DNA of 64,000 nucleotides, taken from NCBI GenBank assembly GCA_031270325.1, contig JAISXW010000014.1, positions 1 through 64,000 of the forward strand. The letters are read 5' to 3'. The notes below the pieces were generated by a model. The model was not told where the DNA came from and did not search any database. It saw nothing but the letters and a program-made list of their open reading frames with translations. A program made the position numbers and the translations under genes. Numbering within the stretch: the stretch's first letter is position 1; each line of letters begins with the position of its first letter. The DNA comes from Streptococcaceae bacterium. Lineage in GTDB: Bacteria > Bacillota > Bacilli > Lactobacillales > Streptococcaceae. Below, one piece after another: positions 1 to 14,214 of the stretch.

Positions 1-341
1 ATTGACAGTTTGTTATCTACTTAATAGATAACCCTGTACTTGGTTCGTTTCTGTTTTATTCAGTTTTCAAAGGTCTATTTACCATCCCGATTGAGAGACA
101 ACTATTTAAGTCTATCAAACCTTAATTCGTTTGTCAACTGCTTTTTTAAACTTTTTTGTTTTTCTGCAGCATTGTTCGGCTATGCTCGCGAGAGGTACTG
201 TATTATATTACCAAATCTGCCGAGGAGTGTCAACTATTTCCCATTATATTTTTGATTTCCGTCAATCAACATGAACTTAACTTCTACATTTTTACAATCA
301 GATAGATTAACTGGATTTTATATATTCTGGATGATAATAAA

Positions 342-428
342 GGAAAGCACGGGATTCGAACCCGCGCACGTGTCGCCACGCCTAACGCCTTTCCAAGGCG
401 TCCCCTTAAGCCACTTGGGTAACTTTCC
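342..428 (-). tRNA. tRNA-Ser (anticodon GGA)
   Basis: Reverse complement ggaaagttacccaagtggcttaaggggacgccTTGGAAAggcgt...ggttcgaatcccgtgctttcc: acceptor stem, long variable arm, T-loop GGTTCGAATCC, anticodon loop TTGGAAA. Confidence 0.93.
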
Positions 429-506
429 AAAAAACTTTCTTCCGAAAGTTAAAGAAATGTCAAGCGATACAAAGCTAACGCTTGACTAATTCTAGTATAC
501 CAAATA

Positions 507-4762
<4,256 letters not shown>

Positions 4763-4954
4763 CCGTTACTTTCCTAAAGGTCGCCTCACAAGCCACGCTA
4801 GCGCCAAGACCACGGCTAACTTACCGCCCTATTTTTTGTAACCTATTATAACCAATTCCTAGACCTTTCTCAAGTCAACGACATCACCAGATAGCAAGCA
4901 AAAAGCAAGCGACCTAACCTATCCCCCTGCTTATTTCAGAGCATGCGCAACTTA

Positions 4955-5064
4955 CCATGGTAAGTTGGACAAACTACCATGGTAACTTGAGCAAACTTCC
5001 ATGGTAATTTGAGCAAAACTCCATGGCAACTTGCGTAAAACCCCATGGCAATTTGACTCACCCA
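4955..5064. repeat. Intergenic tandem array A: 5 units of 22 bp, ccatggtaacttgagcaaactt
   Basis: CCATGG starts at 4955, 4977, 4999, 5021 and 5043, all 22 bp apart. Confidence 0.9.
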
Positions 5065-5355
5065 TCCAGCACGACAATCGTATGACATGATCGCACAGTT
5101 TTAAAAGCTATCCAATCACTCTCCTGAACGCACAAGTTCCCTTCCGATGTTTGTCCCTTAAACGTCGCATCTCCGGTTTATCAAACATCTTCTGTCATTC
5201 TGACGCCAAATCAAAGTGTTCAAACAGTTTCATGCCTTTGACTTACCCGTCTAGCAGTGTCGATTAGCAGGGTGGCCGATCAAACGCCAGCCTCTCCACC
5301 CGTGTTTCCCCTCTGCCCCCTTAATCAACCGACCTGCTACACCTGTCCATTCTTT

Positions 5356-5384
5356 TTGACACACTGTCCCTTTTTATGTAGAAT
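5356..5384 (+). promoter_or_regulatory. Consensus promoter TTGACA-N17-TAGAAT
   Basis: TTGACA 5356-5361, TAGAAT 5379-5384, spacer exactly 17; ATG at 5392. Confidence 0.7.
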
Positions 5385-5391
5385 GGGAGCA

Positions 5392-6291
5392 ATGACTTAT
5401 TATCTTTTAGCGAATCCCCACGCTGGTCACGGTCGTGGGCAACAAATCACAGACACACTCATCAGCCACTTGCAACAAAAGCAGCTTGGCTTTCATCTTT
5501 TCAAGACCGAACACCCTTTGGATGAACCCCGACTGATTGCCCAGATCTTAGCGCAAAAGTCTGACGAGGATCACCTCGTGATCATTGGCGGTGACGGGAC
5601 GATTTCACTGGCAGTCAATGCCCTGCCCGCTGATCAGCCCTTTACCTATATCCCTGCTGGTTCTGGCAATGATTTCGCTCGTGCCCTCGGCATCCCCCTT
5701 AACAAGCCAATCGAAACATTTGAACAGAGTCTCACTGCCCTCCCTAAAACCATCTATGTGCTGACGTACAGCTCAGAACAGCTATCCGGTATCGCCATGA
5801 ATAACTTAGGCATCGGCCTCGATGCCGCAATCGTCGACGCAGCCAATCATAGTCTCATCAAAAACTTCCTCAATCGTCTCAGACTGGGACAGCTCGCCTA
5901 TCTGGTCAGCGCTTTAGGCGTCCTCTTCTCCAAGAAGCCCTTTACAATCGTGGCGAACCAGCAAACATTTCACAAGGCTTTTCTCTTTACCCTGACCAAA
6001 CACGCTTTCTTTGGCGGCGGTCTTCCGATTGCACCAGATGCCTCGCTCGACAATGATGAGATACATATCGTAACCCTTGAGCGGTTTAATTTATTGGGAA
6101 TCTTTGCCCTCATCCCTAAAATGCTGCAAGCGGCTCATCTGAGCAACCCACACGTCAGTCATCTGATTGATCAGCAGTTCCAAGTGATAACCACGAGCGA
6201 GCAACCGGTTCAAATTGACGGCGAGATTTATCACTTGCCAGCCAACCAAACCTTAACCCTGACAACTGAAAAAAGAACGATCTTCCAATAA
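5392..6291 (+). CDS. Second DagK/YegS-like lipid kinase paralog
   Basis: ANPHAGHGRG, IIGGDGTISLAVNAL, PAGSGNDFARALGIP. Start placed at MTYYLL rather than the ORF-track start at 5257. Confidence 0.8.
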   Translation: MTYYLLANPHAGHGRGQQITDTLISHLQQKQLGFHLFKTEHPLDEPRLIAQILAQKSDEDHLVIIGGDGTISLAVNALPADQPFTYIPAGSGNDFARALGIPLNKPIETFEQSLTALPKTIYVLTYSSEQLSGIAMNNLGIGLDAAIVDAANHSLIKNFLNRLRLGQLAYLVSALGVLFSKKPFTIVANQQTFHKAFLFTLTKHAFFGGGLPIAPDASLDNDEIHIVTLERFNLLGIFALIPKMLQAAHLSNPHVSHLIDQQFQVITTSEQPVQIDGEIYHLPANQTLTLTTEKRTIFQ

Positions 6292-6304
6292 TCGTTCTTT
6301 TTCT
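6271..6304 (+). terminator. Rho-independent terminator
   Basis: AAAGAACGAT-cttccaata-ATCGTTCTTTTTC. Confidence 0.75.
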
Positions 6305-6383
6305 GTTGTTTCTTCTTACCCTTTTATCTCATTTTTGGGGATGCTTTTGGATTTTTAAAGATGCTCTTATCTTTAAATGCTTA

Positions 6384-7475
6384 TTATTGGACTTGCCAAT
6401 GATAACCCGGAGGTAAACTACCACCTGGAGGAATGATTGTACTATGACCTTTACGTGTATACCAAGTATAACCATCTTCAATTGCCCATTTATTAGCATC
6501 TGTATGGTTAACGTTTGCTCTTTCAGCTTGCGCTGCCTTTGCAGCTTCGGCTGCCTGAGCCGCCTCCGCCGCTTTTCTTTCTGTTTCAGCTTTGGCTGCT
6601 TCAGCTTTGGCTGCTTCGACTCTTGCTGCTTCGGCTTTGGCTGCTTCGGCTTTGGCTGCTTCAGCTGCCTTCTTTTCTATTTCAGTTTTATCAATTTGTT
6701 TTTGTACTTCTTCATTTTTGATGCTTAATTTATTAGAAGCATCCTCCATACTCTCAAACTCATTCTCTTCTAAAACTTTTCCATAATCTTCAATTAACGA
6801 TTCAAGTATCTTTTTGTTATCTTGTGAAATGTTTTTATCAGCTATTTTTTGCTTAGAATCTTCGATAGTATTTTTTAAAGCATTGTATAATATTTTATTT
6901 GCCGAAATTCGTTCATTATTTTTTGAAATTTCAATATTAATATTTTTTATTTCGGTATCTACGGTATCAATATTAGCATACTTTATCTTTTCCAATGCTT
7001 GTTTAGATTTTTTAACTTTAGTGTCAATTATCTTTTTATCCGAGTCCAAAAGGAATTGGCTTGTTTCTAGGTTAGATAATCTATTAATCTGTACTTCTAA
7101 TCTTCCTTTTGCATCACTAACGGAAGAATTATGTTGATAATTGATAACCAATACTACAATTATAACGAGTAAAACTAAAATATTTGATAAAATAGTCCAC
7201 TGTTTTTTGCTAATAGTTTTCAATCTTTCGGTTAATAATTGATGAGCAGGTAGATCATATTCGCTAAGTTCCCCAAGTTCAAGTTCTTCATCTTGTCCAC
7301 TAATATTATAGTCTTTATAAGCTTGCACAGCCACTTCTACTTGACTATCCGGGACACTAGGTATACCAAATATAGGAAAATATGCATCAAACGTACCTCT
7401 TTCACCACTTTGTAAAAAGGCTCGGAATTTTCTCTCGTTTATACCATATATTGTTGCAATATCTGTTGTTTTCAT
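6384..7475 (-). CDS. Hypothetical single-TM protein with coiled coil and Ala/Glu/Lys-rich repeat
   Basis: N-terminal MKTTDIATIYGINERKFRAFL, TM WTILSNILVLLVIIVVLVI, long coiled coil, AEAAKAEAAKAEAARVEAAKAE repeat, C-term IPPGGSLPPGYHWQVQ. Confidence 0.7.
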   Translation of the reverse strand: MKTTDIATIYGINERKFRAFLQSGERGTFDAYFPIFGIPSVPDSQVEVAVQAYKDYNISGQDEELELGELSEYDLPAHQLLTERLKTISKKQWTILSNILVLLVIIVVLVINYQHNSSVSDAKGRLEVQINRLSNLETSQFLLDSDKKIIDTKVKKSKQALEKIKYANIDTVDTEIKNINIEISKNNERISANKILYNALKNTIEDSKQKIADKNISQDNKKILESLIEDYGKVLEENEFESMEDASNKLSIKNEEVQKQIDKTEIEKKAAEAAKAEAAKAEAARVEAAKAEAAKAETERKAAEAAQAAEAAKAAQAERANVNHTDANKWAIEDGYTWYTRKGHSTIIPPGGSLPPGYHWQVQ

Positions 7476-7795
7476 TTCGTTTCCTGCTATCTCACTATGT
7501 CTACACCTTTAGAATTAATGTTGCCTGTAAATATTTGAGTGACTACTATAATAACTCACACAGCGTCTCGTTTGTTAATAAAAGACTAGCTTCTTTTTTC
7601 GAAATAGACGTACCTTATTCCATACAATAGATACGTCCATCAAATTTTGTGGTCTATTTTTTTGTGGTTTTATTTTTTCGCAAATTCTGACATTGTTTCC
7701 TTCCTCAGACTATTAAACATAAAAGAGGAGCACTTTCTTTGGTTTTAAAATAGCTAACTATACTAATATCAAGTATAAGACGCTTTTGAAAAAAA

Positions 7796-8295
7796 TCAAT
7801 TTTTAGTGAATTTGACAGTACCATTTAGAACCATAATTTGATTGCCTTCTGAAATCCTACAAGAAGTTTCGGTCATGATCTCATCATAGCCGTGATTTTT
7901 AACGTCGTTTAAATATTGACGCGAAGTGAGTGTCCCATCAAAAATAGCTTTATCAGTATCCCCTGCTATATCGTATTTATTGCCATCAGGAAAAACTGTG
8001 ATATAGACCATCAAATCACCATAATCTTGATAAGTCTCAAAATCTGATCGTTTTGGGACATAGAGGCACTCGACGGTATAATTGCCGGATTCTTCAGCTG
8101 TCACAATGTGTACCGCTTCTTGGTCTCCAGTTCCTTGGAGCTTAAAACCATAACCCGTGGACTTTAAGGAAACCGTGGATTCAGGTTGCGAATCTGTCAA
8201 GACTGATTGTTCCCAATTCTTTTTAGCCTTACCAGAACAGCTTGATAAAAACAACATTGTAATGGCGGTTACTAAACCAATTGATATTTTTTCAT
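7796..8295 (-). pseudogene. Predicted lipoprotein with a 1-bp frameshift in an A tract after the start codon
   Basis: ATG AAA AAA TAT CAA TTG GTT TAG from 8295. One extra A would give MKKISIGLVTAITMLFLSSC, a lipoprotein signal with lipobox, fused to the ORF 7796..8257. Confidence 0.65.
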
Positions 8296-8305
8296 CCTAT
8301 CCTTC

Positions 8306-8656
8306 TTACCCTTGATTGAGCTTCCTCAAAAGTTCATCAATCTTGCCTCCATAGGCGACTGATTCATCTTTGGCAAAGGTCAAATCCGGAATTTTATACA
8401 GTGACATCCGTTTGGCTAGCTCACTCTTAATCGCACCGGTGGCTTTTTTCAAGCCCACCCTAGCTTTTTCATTATCTGATGCCAGATCAGATAAGAGACT
8501 ATAATAAACGGTTGCTTGGCTGAGGTCGCCAGTCAGTTGAACATCAGAAATGTTCACTTCTTGAACCCGTGGATCACGGATTTTCAAACGCAAGATATCA
8601 TTAATTTCACGCATCAGTTCAACCGCCACGCGATCACTACGATGTGTTTGAGACAT
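8306..8656 (-). CDS. rbfA: Ribosome-binding factor A
   Basis: [31 protein letters not shown]; downstream of infB. Confidence 0.95.
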   Translation of the reverse strand: MSQTHRSDRVAVELMREINDILRLKIRDPRVQEVNISDVQLTGDLSQATVYYSLLSDLASDNEKARVGLKKATGAIKSELAKRMSLYKIPDLTFAKDESVAYGGKIDELLRKLNQG

Positions 8657-8698
8657 AGTTTCCTCCTTCTCCTTCGTCAGTTGTTCGTTCAGCAAGGC

Positions 8699-11344
8699 TT
8701 ACCGTTTGATTTCAACCATTTCATAGACTTCAAGCGTGTCATCCATTGCAACGTCGTTGTAGCCATCGATCATCAGACCACCTTCTTTGCCTTTTCCGAC
8801 TTCTTTGACATCATCTTTAAAGTGTTTCAGTGAGGCTAATTTGCCATCTGCGACGACAATGCCATCCCGAATCACACGAACACTGGCATCCCGTTTAACA
8901 GAGCCTGATAAGACCATGAACCCTGCAATCGTACCAACTTTTGAGACGGTAAAGGTTTCACGGACGATGGCTTCTCCGATGATTTTTTCTTCAAACTCAG
9001 GATCAAGCATCCCTTTCATGGCTGTCTCAACTTCTTCGATGACCTTGTAGATGATGCTGTGCAGGCGGATTTCGACTTCGTCAGTCTCAGCTTGTGCACG
9101 TGCAAGTGGTGTTGGTCGAACATTGAACCCGATGATAACGGCATTAGCTGCTTCGGCTAGTGACACATCTGACTCATTGATTGCACCAACGGCACTATGG
9201 ACAATATCAACTTTCACACCTTCAACTTCAATTTTTTGCAAGGATGCTGCCAATGCTTCTGCAGAACCTTGCACATCAGCTTTGATAATCACATTGACTG
9301 ATTTGATTTGACCTTCTTTGAGGGTATCAAATAGGTTTTCAAGGCTGACACGATGCGTGTTGTTCCGTTGGTTAAAGAGTGCACGTTTGGCACGTTCTTC
9401 GCCGACTGAGCGTGCAGTCTTTTCATCTTCAAATACCGCAAAGTGATCGCCTGCTTGAGGCACATCATTGAGACCGGTAATTTCGACTGGGCTTGATGGC
9501 CCAGCAGCTTTTTCACGACGACCTAGGTCATTGACCATGGCACGCACACGACCAAAGGTATTGCCGACAACGATTGGGTCTTGTTGCCGGAGTGTCCCTT
9601 GTTGAACCAAGAGGGTTGCAATCGCCCCTTTGCCTTTATCCAAACGCGCTTCGACAACTGTCCCAATCGCTTTGACTGTCGGATCAGCTTTGAGTTCTTG
9701 GACTTCTGCAACGATTAGAATTGTCGCCAGTAATTCCTCGATATTGGTATTGAATTTGGCTGAGATTTCGACAAATTCCGAATCTCCACCCCAAGCACTG
9801 CTCATGACACCATGTTCTGATAATTCTTGAATCACACGTTGTGGATTGGCACCCGGTTTATCAATCTTATTGATGGCAACGATGATCGGCACACCTGCTG
9901 CTTTTGAGTGGTTGATTGCTTCAATCGTTTGCGGCATCACGCCATCATCAGCTGCAACGACAAGAATCGTAATATCGGTTACAGATGCACCACGTGCCCG
10001 CATGCTAGTAAACGCCTCATGTCCCGGTGTATCCAAGAAAGTAATCTTTTTACCTTGTTCTTCGATTTGGTAAGCACCGATGTGCTGTGTAATCCCACCG
10101 GCTTCCCCACTGGTCACACGCGAATTGCGCAGTGTATCTAGGAGGGTTGTTTTACCATGGTCAACGTGCCCCATAATCGTCACAACTGGTGGACGTTCGA
10201 TTAACTCATCTTCATTGAGATAGCCGTCTTCGATAAAAAGGCGTTCAATATCAGTCTTATCTTCTTCGACTTTTTTCTCAGGTGTGACACCATAGTCCAA
10301 AAGCAATAGCTCGATCGTATCAGCATCTAAAGACTGGTTTTGCGTCGTCATGATACCCATCATGAACAGTTTTTTGACCAATTCAGCCGGCTCACGTTTC
10401 AAACGTTTTGCCAAATCAGCAATGGTCATGCCCTCAGTGTAGACCAAACTTTCAGGCAATTCGTGGAACTTACGTTGCACAACTGGTTGCGGTGCAGGCT
10501 GTTGCCCACCGCGTTTGCCTTTTTTCTTTTTGTTACTGTTCCAGTTTGAATTACGGGCATTCCGGACTTGATTCCGGTTGTCATTGACACGCAATGGCCC
10601 ACCCTGACGATTACCAGTCGTATTGCTTTGACTTTGATCGCCAGTCGTGTTGTTGCGATTTTTCTTGTTCTTCTGGCGATTAGCCGGTGCGTGTTTTGAA
10701 CTGGCTGGTGCCATATCCTCTGCTCGTCTAATCACTTTAATCCCACCAGTATTAGTCGGTTTATTCTCTTCGGCGCGTTTGATAACTTTGATCCCCCCAT
10801 TAGCTGGACGTGCTGGTTGTTTCGGCTTTTCTGCCTTGACTGCCGTTTTGGTTGCTGCTTGTTTTTCAACTTTTGGCGCTACTGTTGACTGAGTCACAGC
10901 CTGTTGCGCCTGTGCTGGTTCAGTGGGTTTAGTAGGTTCAGCAGGTTTTGTATCTGCTTTGACCGGTGCCACTGTTTTGCCGCCAACTGAAATCACACGA
11001 CCGCCGCCAATCTCTTCGTCTGTCAAGACTTTTTTGCCACCGACAACAATCGGACGACCTCCTGTTGCGGTGTCAGACATCACTTTCTTGCCTCCTGCCA
11101 CAATCACACGGTTCTGAGTTTTGGGCTCGACCACTTTTTTAGCTGTCGACTTGGTTGCTGCCTTAGCAGAACGATCACTACCAGCTGTTTTAATCGAGTG
11201 CAACAATTGTTGCGTTTGCTCGCTATCAAGGCTTGAGCTATGCGATTTGACTGGCAAGCCAATTTTTTGGGCATGTTCGACCAGTTCTTTATTGGTCAAG
11301 CCACTCTCTTTTGCAATTTGATTAATTCGTTTTTTTTCAGACAT
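8699..11344 (-). CDS. infB: Translation initiation factor IF-2
   Basis: [43 protein letters not shown]. Confidence 0.98.
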   Translation of the reverse strand: MSEKKRINQIAKESGLTNKELVEHAQKIGLPVKSHSSSLDSEQTQQLLHSIKTAGSDRSAKAATKSTAKKVVEPKTQNRVIVAGGKKVMSDTATGGRPIVVGGKKVLTDEEIGGGRVISVGGKTVAPVKADTKPAEPTKPTEPAQAQQAVTQSTVAPKVEKQAATKTAVKAEKPKQPARPANGGIKVIKRAEENKPTNTGGIKVIRRAEDMAPASSKHAPANRQKNKKNRNNTTGDQSQSNTTGNRQGGPLRVNDNRNQVRNARNSNWNSNKKKKGKRGGQQPAPQPVVQRKFHELPESLVYTEGMTIADLAKRLKREPAELVKKLFMMGIMTTQNQSLDADTIELLLLDYGVTPEKKVEEDKTDIERLFIEDGYLNEDELIERPPVVTIMGHVDHGKTTLLDTLRNSRVTSGEAGGITQHIGAYQIEEQGKKITFLDTPGHEAFTSMRARGASVTDITILVVAADDGVMPQTIEAINHSKAAGVPIIVAINKIDKPGANPQRVIQELSEHGVMSSAWGGDSEFVEISAKFNTNIEELLATILIVAEVQELKADPTVKAIGTVVEARLDKGKGAIATLLVQQGTLRQQDPIVVGNTFGRVRAMVNDLGRREKAAGPSSPVEITGLNDVPQAGDHFAVFEDEKTARSVGEERAKRALFNQRNNTHRVSLENLFDTLKEGQIKSVNVIIKADVQGSAEALAASLQKIEVEGVKVDIVHSAVGAINESDVSLAEAANAVIIGFNVRPTPLARAQAETDEVEIRLHSIIYKVIEEVETAMKGMLDPEFEEKIIGEAIVRETFTVSKVGTIAGFMVLSGSVKRDASVRVIRDGIVVADGKLASLKHFKDDVKEVGKGKEGGLMIDGYNDVAMDDTLEVYEMVEIKR

Positions 11345-11365
11345 TGACTGTCCTCCTCGTTTATC

Positions 11366-11683
11366 TTATTTCATAAGACTCTCCATTTTCTTGGCAAATC
11401 CTTTATCTTGTACAGCGATGACTTTCCGCTCACTACCAATGGCGTGGGAAAGTTCCGCCGTAGAAAAGATGTCTAGCATGGGAATTTCATAATAGGTTGT
11501 TTTATCCGTCAACCGTTTGAGTAGATTGGGCGCTGCATCTTTCGCAACAAATACCAATCTCGCCCGTTCGGCTTGAATAGATTTGATGACAAGCGCCTCA
11601 CCTGTCACAAGTTTACCGGCTTTTTTAGCCATTCCTAAAGCATTTAATACTTTTGTTTTGTTGAAATCTGTTAGTTGAGTCAT
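11366..11683 (-). CDS. ylxQ: YlxQ-like L7Ae-family RNA-binding protein
   Basis: LGMAKKAGKLVTGEALVIKSIQ; position between ylxR and infB. Confidence 0.88.
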   Translation of the reverse strand: MTQLTDFNKTKVLNALGMAKKAGKLVTGEALVIKSIQAERARLVFVAKDAAPNLLKRLTDKTTYYEIPMLDIFSTAELSHAIGSERKVIAVQDKGFAKKMESLMK

Positions 11684-11777
11684 TTTTTCACGCTTCTATT
11701 TAGCGATTCTCTTTACCGTTTCTCTCGACAGACCGCTTTTGACCTGTCTGACCGAAAAGCCGTTGAGAGAGCTGCCT

Positions 11778-12104
11778 CTAAATTTCTGGTGCTTCATCAA
11801 TTGAGTAAGTCACCGTTGCCAGTTTTTGACGTTCAACGAGATGCAAGACATAGGCCGCCAACTCATCATAAAAGCTATCTGCAATCTGAGTTTGAAAGAC
11901 CCGATCAAACACACGCTTTTGTTTGGCTTGCTTGGCTTCATCAGTTTTGATGGCGATATAAGCGCCACGACCTGCTGCTTTTCCTGTCGGATCAATGCTA
12001 ATCTCGCCAGCTTTATTAAAGGCAATCCGCAAAAGTTCTTTTTTAGGAAACTGTTGATTGGACACAACGGATTTTCTTAAAGGAATTTTCTTTGTTTTCG
12101 CCAT
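11778..12104 (-). CDS. rnpM: YlxR/RnpM family protein
   Basis: C-terminal GKAAGRGAYIAIK motif (DPTGKAAGRGAYI); downstream of nusA. Confidence 0.88.
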   Translation of the reverse strand: MAKTKKIPLRKSVVSNQQFPKKELLRIAFNKAGEISIDPTGKAAGRGAYIAIKTDEAKQAKQKRVFDRVFQTQIADSFYDELAAYVLHLVERQKLATVTYSIDEAPEI

Positions 12105-12133
12105 CGTCGGTCACTCCTTTACTTGATCAAGAC

Positions 12134-13231
12134 TTAGTCTAGCACTTCGTCAGCGAGATCTTCCTCACGTTCAACGGCTTCAACTTCTTCCGCCTCTTGC
12201 TCAAACTTAGTTTGAGACTTGATGTCAATCTTATTATTGGTCACGTGTGCGGCTAGCCGGACGTTTTGCCCACGTTTACCGATAGCTAGCGACAACTGAT
12301 CGTCCGGTACCACGACAATCACTTCGCCTGTTGCCTCATCAATGATAACGTCATTGACTTGGGAAGGCTTGAGGGCGTTTCGGATCAGCGTGGCACGGCC
12401 TTCATGCCATTCAATGATATCCATATTCTCGCCATGCAATTCGTCCACCAAAGTCCGAATCCGCGAGCCACGTGGTCCGACAATTGTCCCAATCGCATCG
12501 ACATTTGGATCATTCGATTTGACGATGACTTTGGCACGATCGCCAGCTTCGCGTGCAATGCTGACAATCTCAACTGTCCCATCATAGACTTCTGGGATTT
12601 CTTTTTCAAACAAGCGTTTGAGCAATTCTGGGTGCGTCCGACTAACATAGACAATCGGTCCTTTTTTGGATTGTTCAACAGAAGACACATAGACCTTGAT
12701 TTTATCGCCGATTTGATAACGTTCGCCTGGAATCTGATCCCGCTTACCTAGCATGCTATCGACTTTTCCGAGATTGATGAAAATCGCCCGATCGTCGACC
12801 CGTTCCACCGTTCCCTGAATGATTTCGTGTTCATATCGCTTAAATTCATTGAAAATAATCATGTGCGATTCTTCACGCATTTTATTCATGATGACTTGCT
12901 TGGCAGCATTAGCTGCTGTCCGAGCAAAGTCTTTAGGTTTTTCTTCAAAGCGAATCTTATCGCCGATTTGATAGTGCGGGTTAAGCGCTAAAGCATCCTC
13001 AAGGCTCATCTCCAGCCGGCTATCAAACACTTCATCAACGACTTCACGGGTCGAGTAGACGATAAAATCGCCTTTGTCATCATTATACTCAATCGTCACA
13101 TTTTGCGACTGATTGTATTGCTTTTTATAAGCAGCTGTTAAGGCCTCGGCAATTGCGCCAATCACGACTTCAGGCGAGATACCTTTTTCTTCTTGCAAAA
13201 GCGCAAATGCTGCTTGCATTTCTTTACTCAT
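12134..13231 (-). CDS. nusA: Transcription termination/antitermination factor NusA
   Basis: KISPEVVIGAIAEALTAAYKK, S1/KH domains, DDQLSLAIGKRGQNVRLAA. Start placed at MSKEMQAAFALL (13231). Confidence 0.97.
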   Translation of the reverse strand: MSKEMQAAFALLQEEKGISPEVVIGAIAEALTAAYKKQYNQSQNVTIEYNDDKGDFIVYSTREVVDEVFDSRLEMSLEDALALNPHYQIGDKIRFEEKPKDFARTAANAAKQVIMNKMREESHMIIFNEFKRYEHEIIQGTVERVDDRAIFINLGKVDSMLGKRDQIPGERYQIGDKIKVYVSSVEQSKKGPIVYVSRTHPELLKRLFEKEIPEVYDGTVEIVSIAREAGDRAKVIVKSNDPNVDAIGTIVGPRGSRIRTLVDELHGENMDIIEWHEGRATLIRNALKPSQVNDVIIDEATGEVIVVVPDDQLSLAIGKRGQNVRLAAHVTNNKIDIKSQTKFEQEAEEVEAVEREEDLADEVLD

Positions 13232-13262
13232 GTGTTCCCAACTTTCTATATCTAGTTTATGC

Positions 13263-13742
13263 TTACGATGACAGTTTGACTTGTGTGCGAGCTTTAGCGA
13301 CATTAGACAGGTCGATGTCGACAGTTTTCTGCCGTGTCTTGTCAAGATATGACAAGGTCAACCGCTCGCCGTCAAAGGCAATCAAGTCGCCAATAAATTC
13401 TTTTTCGCCCGCAACCTTTTGGTAAAGTTTGACAAAGACATAAGCTCCGATCTGTTGCGCAAAATCAGTGGCTGTTTTGAGCGGTCGTTCTGCACCGGGG
13501 CTTGCGACCTCTAGCAAATACTCGGCCGGAAAAGGATCAGGCGAGAGCTGATCTAACGCTGGGCTGATCAACTCTGTCAAATCCGCTGTCTCTTGGAGCG
13601 TGATGCCATCTGGTTTATCGACAAGCACTGATAAGACATTATCTGAGCCCAGTTTTGACCATTCGACATCAACAAGTTCAAAAGGCTCTGGCAGTAGGTC
13701 TGCTAAATGCTTTAAGACAACTTCTGTGATAGAGGTAGACAT
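13263..13742 (-). CDS. rimP: Ribosome maturation factor RimP
   Basis: [27 protein letters not shown]; upstream of nusA. Confidence 0.95.
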   Translation of the reverse strand: MSTSITEVVLKHLADLLPEPFELVDVEWSKLGSDNVLSVLVDKPDGITLQETADLTELISPALDQLSPDPFPAEYLLEVASPGAERPLKTATDFAQQIGAYVFVKLYQKVAGEKEFIGDLIAFDGERLTLSYLDKTRQKTVDIDLSNVAKARTQVKLSS

Positions 13743-13940
13743 TCAATTTCCTTTCTAGAAGAGGTTGAGGCGACTGAAGTCCTTGAGAGAATCGCCCTCG
13801 GCAAACAAATCCTTGCCAGTCCATCCCTCAAAGTGACTTCCCGCAACGCCAACCCGCTACACCGTCAAACTTGATGACCAACAGCATCAAGTCAAACAAC
13901 AGGAGCGCCCGTCATGAGCGCTCCCTTCTTATTTCCTTAA
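13743..13940 (-). promoter_or_regulatory. Long structured 5' leader of the rimP-nusA-infB operon
   Basis: Extended -10 TGG-TACAAT lies about 200 nt upstream. Leader contains GGAGCGctcatgacggGCGCTCC and TTGATG...CATCAA type hairpins. Confidence 0.45.
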
Positions 13941-14010
13941 ACCCATTGTACCACAATTTGATTTAAAAGCAACTGCAAGTGTTTGATAGACTTGAGCAAG
14001 GCAGGATACC

Positions 14011-14214
14011 AGCATGACAACGGGAGGTTCCGTTCCGAAACTGCGTGACGACACGCTCTGCAAAAGCAAGCTTATAACTGTGACGAGACTGGGTTTACCG
14101 AGGAAACAAGCTGCGATTTCCGAGCTAACTGTCGAGCCTAGGGGTCTCGACAGTTGTCTGGATACCATAGTGGTTTTGAGCCAAAGCGCTCTACGCCACG
14201 ACAAGACTAACTTT
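14011..14214 (+). repeat. Dispersed repeat element copy, plus orientation
   Basis: GCATGACAACGGGAGGTTCCGTTCC...CGAGCCTAGGGGTCTCGACAGTTGTC...TTTTGAGCCAAAGC.CTC..C.CCACGACAA, shared with 17468-17660. Confidence 0.75.

Noticed and set aside
40-489. Short plus-strand ORFs near the window start
   Set aside because: No SD or recognisable motif; the second overlaps the tRNA-Ser gene.
5257-5391. N-terminal extension of the second lipid kinase (MSISRVADQTP...)
   Set aside because: The promoter lies inside it and the family starts at MTYYLL; the true start is taken as 5392.
8516-11321. Plus-strand ORFs antisense to rbfA and infB
   Set aside because: Typical antisense frames over a conserved gene; the minus-strand products are unmistakable.
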